Notes under the pieces: model-generated
The model's database searches: none
Told to the model about the DNA's origin: nothing
What the model saw: the letters and a program-made list of their open reading frames with translations, nothing else
Position numbers and translations under genes: made by a program
Part shown: piece after piece, positions 18,704 to 26,898 of the stretch
Numbering within the stretch: position 1 is the first letter of the stretch
How the letters are laid out: each line of letters opens with the position of its first letter
Source: Accumulibacter sp.
GTDB lineage: Bacteria > Pseudomonadota > Gammaproteobacteria > Burkholderiales > Rhodocyclaceae
Direction: 5' to 3'
NCBI GenBank assembly: GCA_024235695.1
Contig: JACKLX010000010.1
Location: 62,001-126,000, forward strand
DNA length: 64,000 nt

Positions 18704-19842
18704 TGAAACGGGCGCTGGTCCTGGCAATGCTGGCGGTGGCGCTGGCCGGCTGTTCGACGCTCGATTCGCTGAATCCGTTTGCCAGCAGCGGGCCGAAAAT
18801 GGCCGAGCTGCAGCCGATCCAGGCCAGCGTGCAGGCACGCGTCGCCTGGCAGGACAGCGTCGGCAAGGGCGAGCCGTACACCTTCGTTCCGGCCGTCGTT
18901 GGTTCCTCGGTCTACGCCGCCGGCAGGGACGGCAGCATCGTGCGCCTCGACGATGGTCGTCCGGTGTGGCGCATCAACACCGAGAAGCCGCTCGCCGGGG
19001 GGGTTGGCGCCGATCGGCAAACGCTGGTCGTCGGCACCGCCAAGGGCGATATCCTTGCCTTCGCCACGGCCGACGGCAAGCCGTTATGGCAGGCCAAGGC
19101 CAGTAGCGAGGTGCTGGCGCCGCCGGCCGTTGGTGGGGGAGCGGTGATCGTGCGCAGCGGCGATCATCGCCTTACCGCCTACGACGTCGCCGACGGCTCG
19201 CGCAAGTGGATCTATCAACGGCCGACGCCGGCGCTGTCGGTGCGCGTCACGGCCGGGCCGGTGCTGGCGGACAAGTATGTCTTTGCCGGTTTTCCAGGTG
19301 GCAAGCTGATCGCGGTGAACGCCGACAGTGGTGTGCCAATGTGGGAAGGCACGGTTGCCTTGCCCAAAGGCGCGACCGAACTCGACCGCATCGCCGATGT
19401 CAGCAGTGTTCCGGTGATTGACGCGCGAATGATCTGCGCGGTCGCCTTCCAGGGGCGCGTCTCGTGCTTCGACCTCGGCTCCGGAAACCTCATCTGGGCG
19501 CGCGATATCTCGAGCGCTGCCGGCTTGTCGATCGACAGTCGCTACGTTTACGTCACCGACGATCAGGGCGCCGTGCATGCCCTCGACAAGGCGAGCGGTG
19601 CCAGCATCTGGAAACAGGACAAGCTCTTCCTGCGGCGCGTGACGGCGCCGCTGGCCGGCGACGGTCTGGTCGCCGTCGCTGATGCCGAGGGCGTGGTGCA
19701 TCTGCTGAGTCGCGACGATGGTTCTTTCGTCGCTCGGCTGCGGACCGACGGCAGCGCGGTGGTCGCGCCGCTACAGCGACTCGGCAGAAACCTGCTGGTG
19801 CAGACTCGCGCTGGTGGCCTGTTCGCGATCGACGCGCAGTGA
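18703..19842 (+). CDS. bamB: outer membrane protein assembly factor BamB (lipoprotein, PQQ-like beta-propeller)
   Basis: The 379-residue protein has a lipoprotein signal peptide with lipobox LAGC (Cys18). Repeated beta-propeller blades follow, with motifs such as VYAAGRDGSIVRLDDGRPVWR, GDILAFATADGKPLWQA and VTDDQGAVHALDKASGASIWKQ. BamB is part of the BAM complex that inserts beta-barrel proteins into the outer membrane. The ATG at 18703 overlaps the stop of the YfgM-like gene; a TTG one codon earlier is less likely. The order hisS-yfgM-bamB-der is conserved in beta- and gammaproteobacteria. Confidence 0.95.
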   Translation: MKRALVLAMLAVALAGCSTLDSLNPFASSGPKMAELQPIQASVQARVAWQDSVGKGEPYTFVPAVVGSSVYAAGRDGSIVRLDDGRPVWRINTEKPLAGGVGADRQTLVVGTAKGDILAFATADGKPLWQAKASSEVLAPPAVGGGAVIVRSGDHRLTAYDVADGSRKWIYQRPTPALSVRVTAGPVLADKYVFAGFPGGKLIAVNADSGVPMWEGTVALPKGATELDRIADVSSVPVIDARMICAVAFQGRVSCFDLGSGNLIWARDISSAAGLSIDSRYVYVTDDQGAVHALDKASGASIWKQDKLFLRRVTAPLAGDGLVAVADAEGVVHLLSRDDGSFVARLRTDGSAVVAPLQRLGRNLLVQTRAGGLFAIDAQ

Positions 19843-20002
19843 TCCTGGTGGTCGCGCCGGCCAGTCTGGCTGATCCCGGCATGGGCAAGGCGCATCGTCG
19901 TCTGCGGTTCGCGGCGCCCGGCTCGCCGGCTTGCCGGGCTGGCCGCGCGTCCATCGCCCGCTTGCCATGGCTGCCGGTGGCTGGTGGCCAGCCGGCTTGC
20001 GC

Positions 20003-21460
20003 ATGAAGCCGAGCATCGTCCTCGTTGGCCGTCCGAACGTCGGCAAGTCAACGCTCTTCAACCGTTTGACGAGAACTCGTGACGCGCTGGTTGCCGACAT
20101 CCCGGGCCTCACTCGTGACCGCCACTACGGTCACGGCAGGCTGGGCAGCAAACCGTATCTGGTGATCGACACCGGCGGTTTCGAGCCGCTTGCCAGGGAC
20201 GGCATCATGCACCAGATGGCCCGCCAGGCCGAGCAGGCCATCGACGAGGCCGACGTGGTGATTCTGGTGGTCGATGGGCGGGCCGGAATCACCGGGCTCG
20301 ACAAGGAGATCGCCAACCGGCTGCGCCAGTCGGGTCGCCCGGTTCTGGTGGCGGTCAACAAGTCGGAAGGAATGACCCACGGTCTGGTCGTCGCCGATTT
20401 CCACGAACTCGGTCTGGGAGCGCCGGTGGCGATATCGGCGACGCACGGCGAGGGCGTGCGCGCGCTGATCGACCTGGCGCTTGCCGACTATCCCGAGCCG
20501 GTCGACGACGAGAACGAAGGCGGTGCCGTCAAGGTGGCCATCGTCGGCCGGCCAAACGTCGGCAAGAGCACGATGATCAACGCGCTGCTCGGCGAAGACC
20601 GGGTCATCGCGTTCGACCAGCCGGGAACGACGCGCGATGCCATCCACGTCGATTTCGAGCGCGGCGGCAGGAAATACACGCTCATCGACACCGCCGGCCT
20701 GCGGCGCCGTGGCAAGGTCTTCGAGACGATCGAGAAGTTTTCGGTGATCAAGACCCTGCAGGCGATCGAGGATGCCCACGTGGTGGTGCTGGTGCTCGAC
20801 GCCCGCCAGGATATCTCCGATCAGGATGCGCATATCGCGGCCTTCATCCACGAGTCGGGGCGGGCGCTGGTGGTGGCGGTGAACAAGTGGGATGGCCTCG
20901 ATCCCTACCTCCGCGAGCAGATCAAGCGGGCCCTCGAGAGTCAGTTGGCGTTCATCGATTTTGCCCGCTTCCACTACGTATCGGCGCTCAGGGGGCAGGG
21001 GCTCGAGCCGCTTTTCCGGTCGGTCGATGCCGCCTACAAGGCAGCCACCGCCGACCTGCCGACGCCGCAGCTGACCCGCGCGCTGATCGACGCGGTGGCC
21101 AGGCAGGCGCCGCCGCGCAGCGGACTGTTCCGGCCCAAGTTGCGTTATGCGCACCAGGGCGGTCGCAATCCACCGCTGATCGTGATCCACGGCAACGCCC
21201 TCGACAAGATCCCGGAATCGTATCGCCGCTACCTCGAGCGGCTGTTCCGGGAAGTGTTCAACTTGCAGGGAACGCCGCTGCGGATTCAGTTCAACGTGTC
21301 CAGCAACCCGTTTGCCGACAAGAAAGCGCCCGAGGTCAAGCGGCGCCACCGCCAGGTCGGCGACCAGCCGAAGGTGGCCGCCGGCAGCGCCGCGCGGCCG
21401 ACCGCCGCGCGCAAGGAGAAGGTCGCCGCGAAGCCAAGGAGGCCGTCCGGGGCGCGCTGA
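20003..21460 (+). CDS. der: ribosome assembly GTPase Der (EngA)
   Basis: The 485-residue protein has two GTPase domains in tandem with P-loops GRPNVGKS at residues 9-16 and 182-189, switch motifs DTGG and DTAG, and NKSE and NKWD specificity motifs. The KH-like domain follows, and then a basic, Ala- and Lys-rich tail of about 40 residues. Der is needed for 50S subunit maturation. The ATG at 20003 starts directly at the first GTPase domain; 24 extra in-frame residues upstream are not conserved. It is 160 bp after bamB. Confidence 0.97.
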   Translation: MKPSIVLVGRPNVGKSTLFNRLTRTRDALVADIPGLTRDRHYGHGRLGSKPYLVIDTGGFEPLARDGIMHQMARQAEQAIDEADVVILVVDGRAGITGLDKEIANRLRQSGRPVLVAVNKSEGMTHGLVVADFHELGLGAPVAISATHGEGVRALIDLALADYPEPVDDENEGGAVKVAIVGRPNVGKSTMINALLGEDRVIAFDQPGTTRDAIHVDFERGGRKYTLIDTAGLRRRGKVFETIEKFSVIKTLQAIEDAHVVVLVLDARQDISDQDAHIAAFIHESGRALVVAVNKWDGLDPYLREQIKRALESQLAFIDFARFHYVSALRGQGLEPLFRSVDAAYKAATADLPTPQLTRALIDAVARQAPPRSGLFRPKLRYAHQGGRNPPLIVIHGNALDKIPESYRRYLERLFREVFNLQGTPLRIQFNVSSNPFADKKAPEVKRRHRQVGDQPKVAAGSAARPTAARKEKVAAKPRRPSGAR

Positions 21461-21687
21461 CCGGCAATCGGCAGGAGCCCGCTGCCGTGGCAGCGGTGGC
21501 TGGCGCGCAATCGCCGTTCGCCTGGCCGCAGGTGCGACTTTTTGTCGCCGAGTCTGTACAATCCCGGCTCCCCGGTTGCGCTGGCCGGCTTTTGGACGGA
21601 TGATGAAAGCCTTGTCGGAGGTGGCGGCATGCCGCGCCCGGAGAGCTTCGGTGAAGCCGAGAAAGAAACGTATCTGGAAGATGGAAG

Positions 21688-22215
21688 GTGATCAAGGTTC
21701 TTTTTGTTTGTATGGGAAACATCTGCCGCTCGCCGACCGCGGAGGGCGTCGTGCGGCACATGCTGCGCCAGAAAGGTCTCGAGGACAAGGTCGAGGTCGA
21801 TTCGGCCGGGACGCATGGCTATCATGTCGGTGAGCCGCCGGATCAACGTACCCAGCGCGCCGCTGCCAGCCGCAACTACGACCTGCGCGACATGCGGGCG
21901 CGCAAGGTTGCGGCACAGGATCTCGACTACTTCGACATGATCCTGGCGATGGACCACAACAACCTGTCGGTACTGCAACGGATCTGTCCCCCGGACAAGC
22001 ATCATCGCCTGGGGTTGTTCATGAGTTATTCCAAGAACTTCGACGACGACGAGGTTCCGGACCCGTACTACGGCTTGGGGCACGGCTTCGATCTGGTTCT
22101 CGACATGGTCGAAGACGCGGCCAATGGGCTGATCGAGAGCATCGAGCAACAGCTGATCGACGATGTTTCCGTCGCCGGCGCGGCGGAGCGCAGCCAGCAC
22201 GACAACGCCGGCTGA
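21688..22215 (+). CDS. low-molecular-weight protein tyrosine phosphatase
   Basis: The 175-residue protein starts with a GTG at 21688. The phosphate-binding loop CMGNICRS begins at the catalytic Cys8, and the general-acid aspartate lies in EVPDPYYG near residue 120. Housekeeping members of this family dephosphorylate phosphotyrosine or phosphoarginine in the cytoplasm; some control exopolysaccharide synthesis by acting on tyrosine kinases, but no such kinase is near. The last 20 residues are polar and variable. It is the last gene of the conserved block and is separated from der by 227 bp containing a TACAAT at 21557 that could be a -10 element. Confidence 0.92.
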   Translation: MIKVLFVCMGNICRSPTAEGVVRHMLRQKGLEDKVEVDSAGTHGYHVGEPPDQRTQRAAASRNYDLRDMRARKVAAQDLDYFDMILAMDHNNLSVLQRICPPDKHHRLGLFMSYSKNFDDDEVPDPYYGLGHGFDLVLDMVEDAANGLIESIEQQLIDDVSVAGAAERSQHDNAG

Positions 22216-22298
22216 CCAGCGGCAGTGGCGCCGCCAGTGGCCCGGCCGGGGCCAGGCCGGCCGCGGTCAACGCGGCAACCGGAGCGCTTCGACGCCGC

Positions 22299-22610
22299 TC
22301 AAGCCTGGCTGACGATGATCGCTTGCCCCGGACTTGCGGCGAGCGCTTCGACTGCCGGCGTCGGCGCCTTGCTGAAAGCGCGCTCGTCGGCGCCGACCAC
22401 GGCATGGCTTTCCCGGTCCACCGCTGGCTGGTACTGAAGAACAACTCCTGGCTGTCCAACGCCCGTCGCCAACCGGTCTCCATCGCCAGGCGCCGGGTGG
22501 CCTGCGTCGCCAGGTCGGCGGTGAACAAGCGGTAGGCCTTCTTGCCGTGGTCCTTGGCGCGATACATCGCCGAGTCGGCATTGCGCATCAGCGAGTTGGC
22601 ATCGCCGGCT
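22299..22610 (-). pseudogene. remnant of a GGDEF-EAL (cyclic-di-GMP) protein
   Basis: Read leftwards, the sequence encodes the end of a GGDEF domain (DANSLMRNADSAMYRAKDHG, then AYRLF) and the linker plus first strand of an EAL domain (GWRRALDSQELF). After that the frame must shift by one base to continue as QYQPAVDRESHAVVGADE, and a TGA follows at 22301-22299. The GGDEF catalytic region and the EAL active site are absent. This is a decayed fragment of a diguanylate cyclase/phosphodiesterase. Boundaries are approximate. Confidence 0.7.
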
Positions 22611-22733
22611 GGGCGAGCGAGCGTCGCGGGCGAGAGCGATGGCTCCTGTCGATCGCCGCTCGCCGTGCTTGTGGCGATGACTGACGGCCTGGCTGGCGAT
22701 CGGGAAGTTGCGCGCAGGACTCTGTTCAAACGC

Positions 22734-23600
22734 TCAGCGGTGCCCCAGGGCGATCCGGAAACCACTGCTGCGTGGTCGGTAGGCCGGTTCGATCCGGCTT
22801 CGATTGCCCGCGCGCGCGTAGCGGCCGGGGTCGCCCCAGGTGCCGCCGCGCAGGATCCGTTGCTTGCCATACCTGGGGCCGAGCGGGTCGACCTGGGGTT
22901 CTGTCGGGTAATCGCCGTACCAGTCACCACACCACTCCCAGACGTTGCCGTGCATCTCGTAAAGGCCCCAGGGATTCGCTGGCAGCGAACCGGCGGCGAC
23001 GGTGCGCTGACGATAAATGCCCTTTTCTCCATCCGCGTAGGGGTAGCCGCCGTGGTAGTTCACCTCTTCCGGAGTGATCTGGTCGCCGAAGGCGAACGGT
23101 GTCGTCGTGCCGGCACGGCACGCGTACTCCCACTCCGCTTCGCTCGGCAGTCGCGCAGATAGTCCCGGCAGTCGCCGGTTCAACTCGCCGATGAATCCCT
23201 GGGCATCATGCCAGCTGACGTTTTCCACCGGATTGTCGCCGTGATCCTGGAAGTGGCTCGGATTGACCGGCCAGACGGCCAGCCAGAAGGCCTGCGTGCA
23301 GGCGGTATCGGCCAGCCAGAAGCCGTGACTGAGCCTGACTTCATGCGCCACCTCACCGGCACCGCGCTCGCTCTCGTCGATGGGCGTACCCATCTGAAAT
23401 CGCCCCGGTGGAATCCAGCGGAAGCGTTGGCGCGCGTTGCCGACCGTGAGCACCATTGCGGTGCCGAACGAGTCCTCGATCGGATCGCCCGCCGGCACGA
23501 GAAATGGCGAGGCGGCGCGCGTCTCAACGGATTCAAGGCCTGGCTTCGAGATCATGAGCTTGCGCGATGGCGGCGACGCGTCAGTGCCGGCGGCTTGCAC
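22734..23600 (-). CDS. formylglycine-generating-enzyme-like (SUMF1 fold) protein without catalytic cysteines
   Basis: The 288-residue protein has the SUMF1/FGE-sulfatase fold over residues 55-286: FRMG-like FQMGTPIDESERG, then PVENVSWHDAQGFIGELN, RLPSEAEWEYACRAGT, YEMHGNVWEWCGDWY, RILRGGTWGDPGRYARAGNR and SSGFRIAL. True aerobic FGE enzymes have two catalytic cysteines after the GGS/GGT motif; here that segment has none, so it is probably not a sulfatase-activating enzyme. Related proteins serve as sugar-binding, effector or EgtB-like domains. No signal peptide is clear, and the first 45 residues look poorly conserved. It stands alone beside the GGDEF-EAL remnant. Confidence 0.8.
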   Translation of the reverse strand: MQAAGTDASPPSRKLMISKPGLESVETRAASPFLVPAGDPIEDSFGTAMVLTVGNARQRFRWIPPGRFQMGTPIDESERGAGEVAHEVRLSHGFWLADTACTQAFWLAVWPVNPSHFQDHGDNPVENVSWHDAQGFIGELNRRLPGLSARLPSEAEWEYACRAGTTTPFAFGDQITPEEVNYHGGYPYADGEKGIYRQRTVAAGSLPANPWGLYEMHGNVWEWCGDWYGDYPTEPQVDPLGPRYGKQRILRGGTWGDPGRYARAGNRSRIEPAYRPRSSGFRIALGHR

Positions 23601-24119
23601 CGAAAGGCCGAATAGGTCGCCGTGGCAGCAACCCTCGCGACCGACGAAACAGCCGCCGGTTGCGCATCAGCGGCAGCGGGTGGGGAGCAACGGACAAGGC
23701 TTGTGACAGTCATGATTACTTGCTGGCCAGGGGCCGACGGGGCTCACGTCGAAAAACAGGGGCGGGCGTGACAGGGGCGGGCGCGCCAGCGGCCAATATA
23801 CCGCGACGGCCGTCCTGGCGGGTGTCGTTTTCGTCACACTGGCGACGGGATGTGGCGTCCATGCCGGTTCGCCGGTCGACCGCTCGGTTGGACTGGCCGG
23901 CCTGCCCATCTTTCCGGTATGCTCTGCAGACCATCCGGGGTTCGCCGGTTCTTGCTGCCAGGTTGTCGTCGATCGGCGGCGCCGAGCCGGAATCTGCAGC
24001 TGTGAGGATCAACGGGTGTTCGAAGAGGCAACGAGATCGCCGGGGCGATTGATCCGCTGGTCCAGCGGATGTCGTGCTCGGCGTGTCGGTCTGCCTGTCC
24101 GCCTGATCAGTGAGCCGAG
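23601..24119 (+). other. 519 bp gap without a recognisable gene
   Basis: No reading frame here looks like a real protein. The only structure seen is a 13 bp direct repeat (23756-23768 and 23771-23783) in a GC-rich stretch. The promoter of the leftward FGE-like gene and of the rightward gene at 24120 should lie here, but no convincing elements were found. Confidence 0.5.
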
Positions 24120-24833
24120 ATGACGTTTGCCCCTGTACTGGACAGCCTGAGCCCGCAACGCCGGAGCCGCATGCTGGCGGCCGGACATGAAGTCCGCGAG
24201 TGCTACCGGGTTCTTGAAAAAGCCGGGATCAATATCGTCGGCGAAATCCTGCGCGGACAGGGCGAGTTCATCGAACTGGAACACTATCCCCGGGACGACG
24301 TCTTCGACGGTGACAGCGGTGGGCAATACTATTACCATGCGCATCGCAACGCCGAGCTCGAGCATGGCCATTTCCACCTCTTCCTTCGCGCCGCTGGCAT
24401 GCCAGCCGGTTGCCGTGTGCTCGACTACCCGCAGGCGAGCGACGCCTGGCCTTCGGGGGACGACGCCATCTGTCATCTGGTGGCGATTGCGATGAACAGC
24501 TGGGGTTATCCGGTGGAGCTCTTTTGCACCAATCGCTGGGTCACCGCGGAGGCCTGGTATCCGGCAGAACAGGTGATCACGATGCTCGACCGTTTCGCCA
24601 TTGACCACGCTTTTCCCAACTGGGCCGTGAATCGCTGGCTTACGGCGATGCTGCAACTCTTTCGTCCGCACGTCGAGTGCCTGATTCGGCAGCGCGATCA
24701 GCTGGTCGCTGACTGGCAGTCCAGGCAGCCACACGCGGACATCTTCGAGGACCGAAATCTCGAGATCATCAGCCAGCTGCCGATCGACGTTGATGCACTG
24801 ATCCGGGAGCTTGAAGCAATGGCGGCACGGTGA
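24120..24833 (+). CDS. conserved protein of unknown function (DUF6969-like)
   Basis: The 237-residue soluble protein has no signal peptide or membrane segment. The striking part is the His-rich stretch YYYHAHRNAELEHGHFHLFLR near residues 70-90, followed by HLVAIAMNSWGYPVELFCTNRWVTAE; clustered histidines and acidic residues suggest metal binding. It resembles a family I recall as DUF6969, but that name is from memory and should be checked. The C-terminal third is helical and charged. No operon partner: the flanks are a 519 bp and a 357 bp gap. Function unknown. Confidence 0.75.
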   Translation: MTFAPVLDSLSPQRRSRMLAAGHEVRECYRVLEKAGINIVGEILRGQGEFIELEHYPRDDVFDGDSGGQYYYHAHRNAELEHGHFHLFLRAAGMPAGCRVLDYPQASDAWPSGDDAICHLVAIAMNSWGYPVELFCTNRWVTAEAWYPAEQVITMLDRFAIDHAFPNWAVNRWLTAMLQLFRPHVECLIRQRDQLVADWQSRQPHADIFEDRNLEIISQLPIDVDALIRELEAMAAR

Positions 24834-25190
24834 ACCCCGTCGCAGGTCATCGCTGGCCGTCGCCAACACCCGCTTGTAAGCATTGCCGATTTCACGCGAC
24901 TGAGAGAAGTGTGCCGCTGGCGCACCGCTGCCGGGACCATTGCCTGAACCGCTGGCGAGTACCTGCGGCCTGACGAGGAAAGCTGACTGGATGAACATGA
25001 GCTTGCTGAAGACCACCTCCGGTGGCGCGCACGACCATCGCCAGCGGGTGATGTACGGCTGTGTGGAACGGTTCTTGCCGAACCGCCTGCCACCGTCATG
25101 GTTACATGTCGCCCGGGATTTTCCGCTTCGCGCTTGCGTCGCGAGCTACGGCGCGGCGGATGACCGTCTGCGACGCTACGGAGACGGCAG
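24834..25190 (+). other. 357 bp gap without a recognisable gene
   Basis: No supported gene was found. Leftward open frames exist but they run through the coding strand of the neighbour and show no family features. The region should carry the promoter of the small zinc-finger gene at 25191. Confidence 0.45.
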
Positions 25191-25388
25191 ATGCTGACTT
25201 GCCGAGAGGTCACCCAGCTCCTGTCACAAGGGCAGGACCGAAAGCTGAGCACCGTCGAACGGCTGCGCTTGCGGTTGCATCTGGCGCTCTGCCGGGGCTG
25301 TGCCAATTTCAAGAAGCAGATGGACTACCTGCATCTGGCGTGCCGGATGTTTGTCACCCGAGCGTCCGGGAACGACGGTGGCGATTAG
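25191..25388 (+). CDS. small zf-HC2-type zinc-finger protein (anti-sigma-factor-like)
   Basis: The 65-residue protein has Cys4 and the HxxxCxxC zinc motif His30-Cys34-Cys37 (HLALCRGC). This matches the short zf-HC2 proteins that occur as anti-sigma factors or redox-sensing partners of ECF sigma factors. A GGAGACGG ribosome site lies just before the ATG. There is no sigma factor gene beside it and no transmembrane segment, so its partner is not visible here. It is followed 76 bp later by a glycosyltransferase gene. Confidence 0.75.
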   Translation: MLTCREVTQLLSQGQDRKLSTVERLRLRLHLALCRGCANFKKQMDYLHLACRMFVTRASGNDGGD

Positions 25389-25464
25389 TCGCCGAGGCAG
25401 GCGACATCGCGCTGTTCGTGCCGGTCGCCCGGCGGGGCGTCGTGGCGAGCTCGCCGGATCGGCC

Positions 25465-26181
25465 ATGGACCTCGTCGAGTCAAGCGAGCGCCCTCGTCTT
25501 TCGCTGGTGCTGCCGGTTCTGGACGAGGCGGCGACGGTAGCCAGGCACCTGGCCGCCCTGCAGGCGCTGCGCGCGCGCGGCGCCGAATTGCTGGTCGTCG
25601 ATGGCGGAAGTTCCGACGGCACGGCCGATCTGGCGCGGCCGGCGGTCGACCGGCTGATCGATTCGCCGCGCGGTCGCGCGGTGCAGATGAACGCCGGCGC
25701 CAGTGCCAGCCGGGGCGATGTCCTGCTCTTCCTGCACGCCGATACGATGCTGCCGCCGGCGGCCGACGAACTGATCCACCGGGCGATTGCCGCCGGAGCG
25801 TCCTGGGGGCGCTTTGACGTACGCATCGACGGCCGCCATCGGCTGTTGCGTGTCGTCGAAAGGATGATGAACTGGCGCTCGCGGTTGACCGGAATTGCCA
25901 CCGGTGACCAGGCGATCTTCGTTCGCCGCGACGTCTTTTTGGCGGTCGGCGCTTACCCCGAGCTGCCATTGATGGAAGACATTGCCCTGTCGAAACGGCT
26001 GCGGCAGGTCGCGCCGCCCGCCTGCCTGCGCGAGTCGGTAACCACTTCCGGGCGGCGTTGGGAGAAACGCGGTGTGTTGCGGACGATCGTGCTGATGTGG
26101 CGGCTGCGCGCCGGCTACTTCCTTGGTGCGGACCCGCAGACGCTGGCTGTTCGTTATGGCTATCTACCCCGGCAGCGCTGA
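25465..26181 (+). CDS. family 2 glycosyltransferase, rSAM/selenodomain-associated type 2 (TIGR04283-like)
   Basis: The 238-residue GT-A fold enzyme has an N-terminal LSLVLPVLDEAATVARHLAAL, then ELLVVDGGSSDGTADLA, the Asp-x-Asp-like motif FLHADTMLPP and a gatekeeping region TGDQAIFVRRDVF followed by LMEDIALSKRLR. This is the TIGR04283 group, which is almost always encoded beside a TIGR04282 protein, as here. In some bacteria the pair belongs to arsenosugar or selenium-linked clusters. It has a C-terminal hydrophobic or basic stretch but no certain membrane helix. Its end overlaps the next gene by 26 bp. Confidence 0.85.
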   Translation: MDLVESSERPRLSLVLPVLDEAATVARHLAALQALRARGAELLVVDGGSSDGTADLARPAVDRLIDSPRGRAVQMNAGASASRGDVLLFLHADTMLPPAADELIHRAIAAGASWGRFDVRIDGRHRLLRVVERMMNWRSRLTGIATGDQAIFVRRDVFLAVGAYPELPLMEDIALSKRLRQVAPPACLRESVTTSGRRWEKRGVLRTIVLMWRLRAGYFLGADPQTLAVRYGYLPRQR

Positions 26182-26806
26182 GCAGCCCGCCGTTGCCGTC
26201 TTTGCCCGCGCGCCGCAGGCCGGCGCCGCCAAGACTCGCCTGATTCCTGCCCTGGGCGCAGCCGGCGCTGCCCGGCTGCAGCGGCGGCTGGCCTTGCACG
26301 CGTTGGCAACCGCCAGGCGGGCAGCGCTCGGCAGCGTCACCCTGTGGGCTGCGCCGGACAGCTCTCACCGCTTCTTTCGCGCCGCCAGACAGCATTGCGG
26401 TGTCGGCCTCCGCGCACAGATCGGCGACGACCTTGGCCAACGCATGGGCGCAGCGTTCGCCATCCACGCCGGCCCGATGTTGCTGATCGGCAGTGACTGT
26501 CCGGCGTTGCAGGAAGCCCACCTGTCGGCTGCGGCCGCCGTTCTGATCGAGCGACGCGGCGGTGCCAAGGATGCCGTATTCATTCCTGCCGAGGATGGCG
26601 GCTACGTGCTGGTTGGCCTTCGTTGCCCACAGCCGGGGCTTTTTGACGGCATCGACTGGGGAACCGAGCGGGTCATGGCGCAGACCAGGCAGCGCCTGCT
26701 GACTCTGGGCTTGCGCTGGCTTGAACTGCCGGCCCTGTGGGACGTCGACCGGCCGGCCGATCTGGCGCGCCTGGCGACACTTGCCGGCTACATCGAGCGC
26801 TATTGA
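26156..26806 (+). CDS. DUF2064 glycosyltransferase, rSAM/selenodomain-associated type 1 (TIGR04282-like)
   Basis: The 216-residue protein has the nucleotidyl/glycosyltransferase-like start VAVFARAPQAGAAKTRLIPALG, a central LLIGSDCPALQEAHLSAA and EDGGYVLVGLRCPQPGLFDGIDWGTE, then WDVDRPADLARL. These are hallmarks of TIGR04282 (DUF2064), partner of the TIGR04283 protein just upstream. The ATG at 26156 is chosen because the conserved start follows soon after; it lies within the previous gene, so the two are translationally coupled. No arsenic methyltransferase or radical-SAM ArsS gene is in the window. Confidence 0.87.
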   Translation: MAIYPGSAEQPAVAVFARAPQAGAAKTRLIPALGAAGAARLQRRLALHALATARRAALGSVTLWAAPDSSHRFFRAARQHCGVGLRAQIGDDLGQRMGAAFAIHAGPMLLIGSDCPALQEAHLSAAAAVLIERRGGAKDAVFIPAEDGGYVLVGLRCPQPGLFDGIDWGTERVMAQTRQRLLTLGLRWLELPALWDVDRPADLARLATLAGYIERY

Positions 26807-26898
26807 CGGAACGCTGACGGCGTGGCGGCGTGGCCCCGCGCCGTCCTGCGGCCACCGGACGCCCGTCGCGGGTGACGTTACGGGCGTCCGGCCAGCGG

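Noticed and set aside
20048-21349. 433-codon leftward open frame opposite der
   Set aside because: It mirrors the der coding strand, has no family motifs, and is the usual antisense frame in GC-rich DNA.
24009-25016. 335-codon leftward frame whose first 60 codons lie in the gap after 24833
   Set aside because: Most of it is opposite the conserved gene at 24120. The N-terminal piece looks somewhat protein-like but matches no family I know.
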